Assembly (NCBI GenBank): GCA_003116975.1
Contig: BGKB01000250.1
Location: 1-64,000 of the forward strand
DNA from: Aurantiochytrium sp. KH105
Taxonomy: Eukaryota > Sar > Bigyra > Thraustochytrida > Thraustochytriidae
DNA: 64,000 nt
Direction: 5' to 3'
The notes under the pieces are model-generated. The model ran no database searches and had not been told where the DNA came from. It was given only the letters and a program-made list of their open reading frames with translations. Positions 39,979 to 50,209 of this stretch are shown piece after piece. The number at the start of each line of letters is the position of its first letter. The stretch's first letter is position 1. Made by a program: the position numbers and the translations under genes.

Positions 39979-42186
39979 CAACGGCCCGCCCTCGACTGAG
40001 AATTTTGTCAAGAGAGAGCCTGTACGGCATTCTTGCACTCTCGGTTACTCACTCGCTCGCTCCGACGTACGTAATCGCAAGCGCCGCTGGTCAACCGACG
40101 GCCAGCTTGCTGCGCAGCTGCGCGTCCCGGGGAGCGGCGGAGGTCACTAGGGTAGGCGCCTCTCGCGGTCACGCAACGCGCGCTGGACGCGATGCGCGCC
40201 AGGCGCGAGCAACCAACAAACTGACTGCGAGCCGCTGAGCCAGCAGTCGCGAGCGAGGTGAGTCTCTGAGAGATGTCCACAAAGTATGCGTTGACTCGCA
40301 GGTGACGGTCGGGGTCTTTCTTCGCGCCGGCCGGCCGACCGACCGGCCGACCGTGGCCAATGGCGAGCGCCAGCCACCGCGGCCAGCAGCCAGGTCGATG
40401 AATCGATGGGTCGATCTTCGCGTCGGAGCCAGGGTCAACTGGCTGCACGCTTAGCCCGGCTCGTTTTGGGCTCGGCTCGGCACGGCCGCCGGCCAGGCGC
40501 GTTTCGTTCGGTGCTTTTCCGCGCGCGACAGCAGCGACGAGTGTCCGGAAGGCTGGCCGGCTGTGGCAGCCTCGGCAAGAAGAATCAACAGCAACGTGCA
40601 GGCGAGAGCACCAGCCAGCAGCAGCCACGAGAATGAGCAGGCCGGACCCCCAGGATCGTCGTGACGGGAACGAGGGCGCGGGGCGGATCCCGACCGGGGC
40701 TGGCCCCCCTCCGCGTGTGCCTCGGCGGCTGGCGTGCGGGAAAAGGTTGCAGGGAGACACACAAGGTCGCAAGCGAATGGCTCAGAGGCAGACGCGGAGA
40801 GAACAGGCCAACTGCAGCGTGTGCTTCCTTGCAGCCGCAGCAGCAGGTCTTTCACTCTAGTCCGAAGGACAGCCACACCACGAAACAGAAGCAAGCAGGC
40901 CAGCGACAGCGAGCGAGCGAACGGTCGGTGGATGGATCGGTTAGACTGTCTGCTACCGACAGCGACTGACCGCCTGTAGTTTGTCTGTATGTCTGTCGGT
41001 AAGTTGTTGGTCGGGGCTTTGAGGCAAGTGGCGGCTAGCTGCGAAACAGTACTACGCTCGCTCGCAACTGCAGCTGGTGCTTGCCCCTGCCCCTGCCAGT
41101 GGCGGATGCAGCTGGGCTGCTCTGCTACGTCCGAGCGCGCATGCATATGCATGAACGCATGGGCCCTCCGGGCGAGAAACGTATCGCCTCGTTCATTCAT
41201 CCGTTTATTCGTCCTTTTATTCGTTTGTTCGTTCGTTCGTTCATTCGCGTACGCCGCGAGGCTTCGACTCCCGATTTTCGTCATCTTCTTTCTCCCCGTC
41301 CCTCCTTCCCCACACTCCCTCTCCACATCTCTGTAGCACTACTGGCTTGTCCGAAGGCCCCTCAAGAGGCCATCTTTACACTCTCAACGCCACGAAGCGC
41401 GGCTGCTGGAGATTGCATTGCGGTCACTCCTGTCCACCGAGTCCCGCAGTCAAAGCGGTGGGTGTTGCGGTAGATAGGCCGGCAAAGGCAATTCTGCCAC
41501 TGTAGGTGCTGCGGTGGGGACACTTAACCCCGCAGATAAACCCCAAAGTTTTGTCACGACCCAGCAGCGTTGTCGGTTTGGGATGTTTGAAATGCAGTGT
41601 GGGAATCTGAACGTAGTTTGGGCTCACATTCAAGACACAAACAAAACAGCAATTCAAAGCGCCTGGACGATTAACTTTTACACTAAAAAGCAGCTGAGTC
41701 AGCTCCGGGGCAAGGGCCCGCCGGCGGGGAGGATGTGGGTAGAGTTTAAGGTCGTGATACGATGCTGCGTTATCTCCGTCTCCCACGGTCGTCCTGAAAG
41801 GGGATTAGTATCTGGGGGGGGTGAGAGATAGGCTTCGATACGCGTGATCATCACGAAAGAAGTTTTTTTAGCTCACACGCCCCAGGTCCGCCGCCACCGA
41901 CCATGGCCACGGCCATGGCCTGCCATTCAACGAACCAATCAAATCAACATCGCAGCTAGCTATAGCCTGCTGCTGCTTTACAGAACCCAACACCGGTGGC
42001 TGTAAACGCAGCGGCCAATCGAGCAGAAAGTAGGCGGCGGCCACAATCTCAGCCAGGTGCGTCCCTCTCGGTGATGACACGAGCAGTTTCCGACGATTAG
42101 TATTCCTTCGTTTCCTGTCCTGGGCTGCCTCGTAGTAGCCTGTGTTGCGTGACTTCCACCGCCAAGAAAGAGCTCGAGCGCAGCCA

Positions 42187-42216
42187 TCCAGCCAGCCAGC
42201 CAGCCAGCCAGCCAGC
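42187..42216. repeat. CCAG tetranucleotide repeat
   Basis: About seven perfect CCAG units. Confidence 0.9.
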
Positions 42217-42758
42217 AAAAGGACAAAGAATTGAAAGACGGTGAGTACTTTAATGTGAGTGGTGTGGCCATGGTGGGAGACGAAACGACGCGAAACCTGC
42301 GCGGTATCCGCGCGCTCCTGCACGATCAAGAAGTGGGCGTCGCGTTTTTTGCTCAAACCCGCGATACGCCCGGACACTGGGGGCGACACTCGGCGGCTGG
42401 CCTGAAAGGACCTGCGCTCTCTGGCCTTGGTGGCGTTGCTTTGCTTTGCTTTGATCTGAGGCGCGCCGCGCCACTATCTTTGGGGGAACGAGGGTGCACC
42501 GCCTCCGGCCAAGCAACTCAGACACTTTGTGCTCACCAAACGTGCGTGCAGTGAGTGCCTGCCAGCCCGCCATCCACCACCCGTTGCCAGTGGTGCCGCA
42601 AGGTTTTCGTAAGATCGAATCGAATCGGCACGGATGGCTGCGCATGCGCGCACGATCATGATGCGAGCGACTGTGACAGCGAGGCGGCGGCTGATTCAGG
42701 GCCTTTCGCCGTGCCGCCACGACTGACTCAATTTGAGCCGATGTGCCAATCGACCATT

Positions 42759-42805
42759 GCGCGCGCGCGCGCGCGCACCTGTGTGCGTGCATGTACGCGC
42801 ACGCT
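42759..42805. repeat. Alternating purine-pyrimidine tract
   Basis: About 18 bases of (GC)n are followed by mostly alternating GTGTGCGTGCATGTACGCGCACGC. Such sequence is prone to left-handed Z-DNA. Confidence 0.85.
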
Positions 42806-43361
42806 TGACTGACTGTCTGTCCTGTGTGCATGCCAAGCCCGTCCGCGCCAGCGCCGGCGAGGACCCCTGTCAAGGCAGGCTGGACATCGCAGCGCAGACA
42901 GCGTAGCGACCAACCAAGTCGAGACAGACAGATATCGCCCGCCGCCACCGCTATCTACCTACAGCAGTGGCGGCCAGCGGCCACGGCCGCCAGCTATCTA
43001 CGGGCGGCGGCCATGGCGGATGCAGCTGGCCGCACGGGGAAGAAAGAAAAAAAGAAAGAAATCAAGAAACTAGAGCGAGGCCCCGCAGCCTCCACACCCC
43101 AGCTCAAACCACCTGGTGGCTGTGGGTACCGCTGCGGTGCAGGGGCGGGGGCGAGCGAGACGGCCCTGGCGGCCATGCGAAGAGGGGGGTGTAAGGAGAG
43201 GAAGAAGGAAGGGGAAGAGGAAGAAGCGTGTAGAGGTGACTTTTAACGATCCGCAGCCGCCTTTCCTTCCCTGCCTCAATAAAATAAATTATCTATCCCT
43301 CGCTCGCTCGCGCGCGCGCTCCCCCGGCGCTTCCCGGACGCGAAGGCGAGGTGCGGCTGGC

Positions 43362-43387
43362 TGATCATACGTGATCAGCACTGATCA
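43362..43387. promoter_or_regulatory. Three TGATCA palindromes at 10-bp spacing
   Basis: TGATCA begins at 43362, 43372 and 43382, one helical turn apart, with unrelated spacers TACG and GCAC. Regular phasing of a six-base palindrome suggests a possible protein-binding array. No function is known. Confidence 0.4.
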
Positions 43388-43586
43388 GGTCTCGTTGGCC
43401 GGGGGAGGCGAAGCAGGCAGCTTCGGAGCGGTGCGGAGGAGGGCCGGGCTGGTTCTCCCACATGCGACGGCTGTCTCACATGACTGGCCATGCTGCGTTG
43501 CTGGCGTTGTCACTGGCCACCACCCCGCCTGCCTGCCTGCCTGCCTGCTTGGTTGCCTCCCTGGTCGCCTGGGCGGTCGGCGCGCG

Positions 43587-43648
43587 CGATGCGATGCGAT
43601 GCGATGCGATGCGATGCGATACGATGCGATGCGATGCGCTGGCGATGC
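43587..43648. repeat. GATGC pentanucleotide repeat
   Basis: About twelve GATGC/GATAC units, the only clear pentanucleotide array in the region. Confidence 0.9.
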
Positions 43649-43967
43649 GAACGCCCGTCCGGTGGCGGCAGGGACGCAGATCGGTGCGCGCGAGGCCAAC
43701 AGACCCGAGCCAGCACCAGCCTGCTCGCCTGCGAAATCCACCAAGGCCAGTCATTGCGACACGTTCATGGCTGGACCCCCCGCATGTCTGTTCTCTCTCC
43801 CTCTCCCATGCGGCTGCGGCCGGGCAGCTGCCTGCAGCATGCTGCAGACGGCCGGGAAACCCCGCGAGCTGCGACGGTGCGGAAGTAGGCTGCTGGCGGC
43901 TGGCCACGTTTCCCTCTCTGTCAAGCCGCTGCAGTGCAGCTGCGGCCAGCCAGCAGCCAAGCCAGCC

Positions 43968-44046
43968 GGCCAGCCAGCCAGCCAGCCAGCCAGCCCGGTC
44001 GGTCGGTCGGTCGGTCGGTCGGCCGGGTCGGCCTGTCGGTCGGTCT
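43968..44046. repeat. CCAG block abutting CGGT block
   Basis: (CCAG)n to about 43995 switches directly to (CGGT)n up to 44046. Confidence 0.9.
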
Positions 44047-45504
44047 CTCAAGCGGCCGCAGTGCGGGCTGCCGTCGTGCGGATTTACAGTTAGGCCAGCC
44101 AGCCACAGCGAGCCAGACAGACAGCTGACTGGGCTCGGCAGGGAGCCGGGCGAGTTGAGGGGCCCGCCCTCTGCTACCGACAGCCGGGCGGCTGCAGCCG
44201 TAGCACGCGGCGCGGGACAGACGGAGCGGAGGGAAGAGAAGAAAGAGTGGCCGGCCGGCCGGCGGGGAGACGCAGGTGACGCCCTGGGCTGAGCTGAGCT
44301 GAGCGGCGGCCGACTGCGGCAGGGCGGACGGCAGCGCGGCGGGAGAACGTAACTTGCTGGGCAGCAGAGGCGCGGGAACAAGAGCAGCAGGCGGGCGGCG
44401 CCTCGGCACGCGCGGAGGGTTTGTGGATGTGTGTGCGTGTGTTCGTTCGTTCGTTTGTTCGTGCGTGGCGGCGGCAGGGCTGCTGGCTGAATGACTGGCT
44501 GCAGCGAGCTGACGAGAGAGGGAGGGCGGCGCCGACTGTGCTCGGAGCGAGGGAAGCGCCAGCGATAGCTTTTTGAAAATTTTGCCTGGCCAGTACGTTC
44601 ACCTGCGCCCCCGCAGCCACCTCGGCAGTCACAGACTGTGGACGTCGGTGTGGGACAACACGACCAAAGGCGTGGAACAGGAAGGCGAAAGGAGGAGGAG
44701 GAGGGGGGGGGGGTGTGGAGAAGGTATGGTGGCGGCCGCCATGCAGGCGAGCGGGCGCGGAATCGCTTGCGGTCGCTGGCTCGGTCGCTTGCTCGGAGGA
44801 TCGTTGGCGCAGCTTGTGAAAACCAAACTAGATCTCAGCGCGGTGCCTACAAGCGAGGCAGGGAGCGAGCGAGCGTGCGTGGGGGGAGGGCGCATCCTTT
44901 CCTCCTCAACGCTTTTTTCCGTGCCCTGGCTGCTTCCAGGGCCTTTTCTACCTCTCGCTTCTGTGAAAGGTCGCTTTCTGGAAGACGCGATCACAGGGTC
45001 GAGAGCACAAATGAATCACCTAACCTGCCCCCTTTTCACGTCTTTTTCCTTTTTTTATTCACTTCCTCACCTTTCTTTCCTTTCGATCTTTTTTCATTCC
45101 AATATTGTTTGTTTTCGCAAGTTCCTTAGTTCGGCCGAGTCGAGTCGAGTCAGTCGAGTCAATCAAGCGCCTCGAGCCTTTCTTTCTTGGTTTCCTTTTT
45201 TCCCGGCGCCGGCGGGCGGCGAGCCAGGCAGACAGCTAGCTGCGGGCACGTAGGCAGCTATGGCTAGTCTTCTCGCCTCCGCCTCACGTGCTTCCGCCCC
45301 TCCTCGCGCCGCGTGCATCCTCTCTCCCTCTCCCCCCATCACGCCGGCCTTCATCAGCGCTCGGTCGGCCAGAAAGAACCGACCGCCATGAAAAGGACAA
45401 AATTAAAAATCTATAAAAGAAAGAAAAAAAAGAAAGGAAGAAAGGAAGGAAGTAAGTAAAAAGAGGAAAGAACAAAAGGCGATAGAAAAGGGACAATGGA
45501 AGCC

Positions 45505-45637
<133 letters not shown>

Positions 45638-46325
45638 TCTTGATGGCTGTCAACGAACGGACCCTGGCTCCCGACTCAACCCAAGGCCAATACGATGCGC
45701 TGCGCTGCGATGGGATGCGGCGCGGCCGCCTCCTCCGTGCATCCCCGTGCGGCGCTCAGCTGCAGCGGCCGGTCGTCGCGCACCGGCCAGCAAGGCAGGC
45801 GGGCGGGCAGGCCGGCAGGCAGGTATAGCCTGGGGCAGCAGCGACGGTGGCCCGGCAGCGGGGACCCGAGCCGCCCACCGCGCCCACCTCGCTGGCCTCG
45901 CTAGCTTCTGGTCGTGGCGGAGCAGGAGGGAGGGACAAGGCGGAACAGAGAGGAGGCCGAAGGGAGGAGAGGCAAGCCTCGCGCTCCTCGCAGTGGCAGG
46001 CTAGCCAGGTGCAAGTTGTTTCTTGGTTTTACCATACTTTATTTGACTTGCCATGGTTGGGTTTTCTAGTGGGTGGCGGTGTGGCAGGCTGGGTGGCTGC
46101 TGTTCTGTCGAATTATTCTCCATTGGCGGCGCGACGAGACAACAGCCAGCAACAGCAACAAAAGCAAGCATGCAATGCCAGCAAGCATACAATGCCAGCA
46201 AGCAAGTAAGCTAGCAAGCAAAGCCGGCAAGCAGGCAGGCACGCACGCTCGCACCCCTCCTCGCTGGCCCTGCCTGCCGAGCTCGAGCAGCGCCGCCGCG
46301 GCTCCGGCGTGGTCGCGAAAAGCGG

Positions 46326-46332
46326 GAAAGGA

Positions 46333-46364
<32 letters not shown>

Positions 46365-46365
46365 A
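46326..46365. repeat. GAAA tetranucleotide array
   Basis: About ten GAAA units; the reverse complement of the TTTC array 0.7 kb upstream, so the two could pair as an inverted repeat. Confidence 0.95.
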
Positions 46366-47389
46366 GTTAAAGAACTTGAGAGAAGGGGGAAAAAGAATGA
46401 AGGAAAAGAAAAGGACAGCAGAGAGGAGAGGGGGCAGGGAGGAGGCGCGGCGCGGGGCAGAGAGGGAGAGAGTGACCGAGAGGGGCAGGGGGATCAGACC
46501 GGTAACCCCAGACCAGGCAGCGAGGCGAGGCGACGAGACGCGACGCGAGACGCGACGCGAGGCGCGGCGCGGCGAGGCGCGGCGAGGCCAGGCCGGGCGC
46601 GAGGGCGCGAGGGCGGGGCGCGGCGGCCGCGCGGGCGGCGGCGGCGCGGGCGCGGGCGAGCGCGGCGGGCAGCGGCGGCGGCAGGGCGAAGAGGAGGGAG
46701 AGCGCAGGCGAGCGCTGGCGAGCGGCTTGCTTTCGCTTCTTGCTTTCGCTTCTTTCTTTCTCTGTTTTTTCCGCATTTTTGGCCTTTTCTTTTTATTTGG
46801 AAAGTTAACTTGCTGCCCTTTCACTGGCGGGCGAGCAAGCAGACAGGAAGGCAAGCAGCGGAGAAAGCACGTACGCTCGCTCACACGCTCGCTCGCACGG
46901 ACGCACGCACTGAAGGACGTTTACGACAAGGTCGTGCTGGTCAAGCTTCGTCTCCGTCCTCTTCTCCTTCGTGTGATTGTGCTTCTGGCACAAGGCCTGA
47001 GGGTCCGACGAGGAAAGTGAAAAAAAAAAAACGCCAGCAGCATACGTAGACATCCATACATACCAAAGGAGGAGACGCGGGAAAAAAAAAAGAAGGAAAA
47101 AAGGGGGAAAAAACTCAGAAAAAGGCGCCGCGGCGGCGAGCAGCGCGCAGACCGCATTCTCGCGACGGGCGGCGGCGTAGCGGCGAGAGACGCAACGCCT
47201 AGCGCGCAGACCGCTGTGCAGCGCCCAGCGCGCCCCTTGAAGCACAGCGCAGCGCCCGGCGGAGGCCGCTTTCGGCCGCGGTCGCTAGAGACCCGACGCG
47301 GTCAGAGGCGACCTCGACCATTCATTGGAGACCGAGGCGGGGTGACCGCCTGATAAGCAGAGGTTCCCGTGTGTTCCACAATAAGGATT

Positions 47390-49651
47390 ATGACGGAGTC
47401 CGGCCAGGGCCAGGGCCAGGCCCAAGGCCAAGGACAAGGACAAGGCTCTGGCCCAAACAGCGGCGGTAGCAGCGGCGGCAGCAACGGCGGCGGTGGCGTC
47501 GGCGGCAGCAACGGCAGCAGTGGCAGTGGTAGTAGCGGCAGCAATGGAGGCAACGGAGGAGGCGGTGGTACTGGTCCGCATGGACACGGACATCCGCATG
47601 CCCAGTCGCACGTCCAAGCACAGGCGCAAGCCGCCGCAGCTGCAGCCCACGCCCACGCGCAGGCACAAGCTCGAGCTGGCGTCAACAGCGTCAACCCGTA
47701 CGCGAACGCAGCCTTCGCCAACGGGAGCATGTACAATCTCCAGGCGCTTCAAAGCCTCTCCGCTCTCGGAGTACTTGGTCCAAACATGAACAGCGGACAC
47801 GGGCCCATGCTCAACGGAAACAACATGTCCGGCATGCAGCAGCAGCAACAACAGCAACAAAACAACATGCGACTCCAGCCCCATCAACAACACCAGCAGG
47901 CGCACCAACTTAACCAAAGCAGCCTCAAACATGAACAACACGGAAACCAGCATCCTTCATCGCGACCCGGACCTCTCAAAGGCCCTACCGCAGCCTCCAT
48001 CACTTCCGACTCATCAAGAACCACTTCTTCTGCCTCCAATTCCAATAACAACAACAACAACAACCAAATGTCGTCATCTCTCGCCGCACACCAACAAGCG
48101 CAAATGCATGCTCATCAACAAGCGCAAATTCAGGCCATTCATGACCAGACGCAGCAACAACAGCACATGCAAAACACACAAAACACCTTCAACGGGATGC
48201 GACCGCCTCTTGAACTTAACTTCCCCACCCAACAAAGAACGCCACGGGGCATCGCCATCCAAGCCTCACAACAAGGCGTACCCGTGCCCATCGCCATGCT
48301 CACGCAGGGATCCCTACATGCTCTCCTTCGAGAAAGACTCGGAAGCTCTCCCACCTACGATGACGAAAGCGAAACACCTTTTGATGCCATCGAAATCGGG
48401 AAAGCCGCCATCGGATTCTCGTCCAGACTCGCCGCCGAAGCTGCAGCCGCGCGAACGCGCTTCCTCGACCTTTACGCCGAACCCGGCCTTGACGAAGCTC
48501 GTCTCAGCACTGCGTACGCTCTCGTCATGCTCCAGCTCTTTCCTCACCCAAAGGCTGACGAGTTCCGCGTAAAGTATGCAGACCTTCTCAAGGTCCTTTG
48601 TCACAGCATGAACGTCCAGATACCCAAACCCCGTGGTCTCAACGGAAAGTCGCAGCGTCAGCAGCAAGAGTACCAACAAATGCAGCTCCAGCGACGCAGG
48701 AAGCGACCTCGTGCCGATATCGAACCCATCGACACCTCGCACCACTACACGGGGTCCATTCGCGCACTCTTTCAAAAATTCCGCGTATACCACGCGACCG
48801 GCGAATTCTCCGTGCGAGACATCATTGAACAACTCACGGGCGAGGTCGACTCCTCCAACCTCAATCGACGCGTAAAGTGGTACCGTCGCAAGTTTCCCGA
48901 GGTCGCGCGTGATTTTCGCGCGGTGCAGCTCAATAATCAGGGGTCCTTCACCGATGTAGTCGGTTTCCGCGGCGTCGTTCGTATGCTTCTCACAATACCT
49001 TCCAAGCGTGCCGACGCCTTTCGCATCAAGATTGCAGACTATCTTTTCGAAAACCATGGGGACAAGGGCGAAGACTTTCTCATCGATATTCTTGAAAGAG
49101 AAACGCATCGCTCCAATGCTTCCGACGATCCCTCCGACGCCGCCAACACCTCGTCACAACCAAACTCGCCCGTTCAGCAAATGCCTTCCGTCAACATGTC
49201 CCAAGCGAACACGCAGCCCCCCCTGCCGCCACCTGCATCCTCGCCGTCTGTTGCTACCTTGAACGGTTCCCAGCGTCGCGACTCTTCCTCCCAGCTGAAT
49301 CTGCATTCGCGCCAAAGCTCTCACTCGCACTCGCCTCAGCAGCAGCACCAACAACAGCAGCACCAACAACCCACCGCGGCGTCTCAGAATCTTCAACGTC
49401 AATCGTCCCAGGTTCCTTCTGCGCCCGCTGCTAATGCCGGCAATGCGCCGCAAATGTTCTCGCTCCCTCAGCTTTCGCAAATTATGACACCTGCTCAGCT
49501 TTCTCAGCTGACTACAATCCTGCCACCAGCTGCGCTTGCATCTCTTGCACAGCAACAGCAAAGTCTCTTTCAGCAGCAGCAGCAGCAGCAACAACAGCAG
49601 CAGCAGCAACAACAACAACAGCAGCAGCAGCAGCAGCAGCAGCGTCAATAG
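47390..49651 (+). CDS. Gln-rich putative transcription factor with a duplicated Bro-N-like domain
   Basis: The first ATG in frame is at 47390 (MTESGQGQG) and gives 753 residues. Residues 1-300 are low complexity: Gly-Gln, Gly-Ser, His-Ala-Gln, poly-Asn and poly-Gln. A basic stretch RRRKRPR at about 435-441 fits a nuclear signal. A folded region at about 465-570 has GEFSVRDIIEQL, RRVKWYRRKFPEV and then GFRGVVRMLLTIPSKRADAF, FRIKIADYLFE, a pattern like the Bro-N/KilA-N class of DNA-binding domains. A related piece at about 372-403 reads FPHPKADEFRVKYADLLKVL, so the domain seems duplicated. The C-terminus is Gln-rich and ends in about 28 Gln. Layout fits a transcription regulator. The Bro-N link is pattern-based and tentative. 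Confidence 0.7.
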   Translation: MTESGQGQGQAQGQGQGQGSGPNSGGSSGGSNGGGGVGGSNGSSGSGSSGSNGGNGGGGGTGPHGHGHPHAQSHVQAQAQAAAAAAHAHAQAQARAGVNSVNPYANAAFANGSMYNLQALQSLSALGVLGPNMNSGHGPMLNGNNMSGMQQQQQQQQNNMRLQPHQQHQQAHQLNQSSLKHEQHGNQHPSSRPGPLKGPTAASITSDSSRTTSSASNSNNNNNNNQMSSSLAAHQQAQMHAHQQAQIQAIHDQTQQQQHMQNTQNTFNGMRPPLELNFPTQQRTPRGIAIQASQQGVPVPIAMLTQGSLHALLRERLGSSPTYDDESETPFDAIEIGKAAIGFSSRLAAEAAAARTRFLDLYAEPGLDEARLSTAYALVMLQLFPHPKADEFRVKYADLLKVLCHSMNVQIPKPRGLNGKSQRQQQEYQQMQLQRRRKRPRADIEPIDTSHHYTGSIRALFQKFRVYHATGEFSVRDIIEQLTGEVDSSNLNRRVKWYRRKFPEVARDFRAVQLNNQGSFTDVVGFRGVVRMLLTIPSKRADAFRIKIADYLFENHGDKGEDFLIDILERETHRSNASDDPSDAANTSSQPNSPVQQMPSVNMSQANTQPPLPPPASSPSVATLNGSQRRDSSSQLNLHSRQSSHSHSPQQQHQQQQHQQPTAASQNLQRQSSQVPSAPAANAGNAPQMFSLPQLSQIMTPAQLSQLTTILPPAALASLAQQQQSLFQQQQQQQQQQQQQQQQQQQQQQQQRQ
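49568..49648 (+). repeat. CAG/CAA poly-Gln tract
   Basis: About 27 Gln codons, CAG mixed with CAA, at the very C-terminus of the Q-rich protein, just before Arg-Gln-stop. The CAA interruptions should slow length changes. Confidence 0.97.
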
Positions 49652-50209
49652 TGATTATGAGCTTACGATTTTCCTGGCTGGTTCTCACGGAAAGATTTGA
49701 ACTTTGCCGCATCGCAATTGTCTCAAATAACAGACATGTTTCCTGTATGTGTTCCTTCTCTCAGCCTATCTCTCTGTCTCCGTCCAGCCTAACAACAAAC
49801 GTGCCCAAAATGCCTGTTTCCTTACGACAAAGTCTCCCTTTTCTCTTCATGTCGTGCCAAGCACTAAAATGCTCGACTTCAGTAACCATGAGTGATTAAT
49901 TTCTTTTAGTCTTCAAAAGGACCTGAGAAGCAATCGGTTCAGCCAGTCTGCCAAGACAATAAGAGAAGGAAAGTTGCATGGTGAACAGCGCGTGCAACCC
50001 AACGTTCTCTCCAAAGAGCTCCGATGAGCTGTACTTCTAGGACCACTAGTACTTTACTACTAGTGACTTGTCCAACGGACACATCGTGCGCCGTCCCATG
50101 ACGTCTAACTTCTGAGCCCCAAGAAAGAAACAAAGCGCTTCGGCGGCAGTGCAGCGGGCGGCCCGTGACGCCGCGCAGCGGCGGGCTGCGCCCCCTCCGC
50201 GTTGCAACC
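49652..50209. other. Intergenic between two plus-strand genes
   Basis: About 560 bp holding the 3' UTR of the Q-rich gene and the promoter of the CCDC78-like gene. A short inverted word pair ACTAGTACTTTACTACTAGT sits at 50044-50063. No gene seen. Confidence 0.5.

Noticed and set aside
40008-41326. Two minus-strand frames of 254 and 291 residues in the desert
   Set aside because: They translate tetranucleotide repeats and show no domain or consistent coding signal.
41514-41831. 106-residue frame in the less repetitive island of the desert
   Set aside because: Starts at GTG, no recognisable domain, and an equally long frame exists on the other strand.
43462-44409. Overlapping frames of 240-301 residues on both strands
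   Set aside because: Open in several frames at once because tetranucleotide repeats lack stops; not coding evidence.
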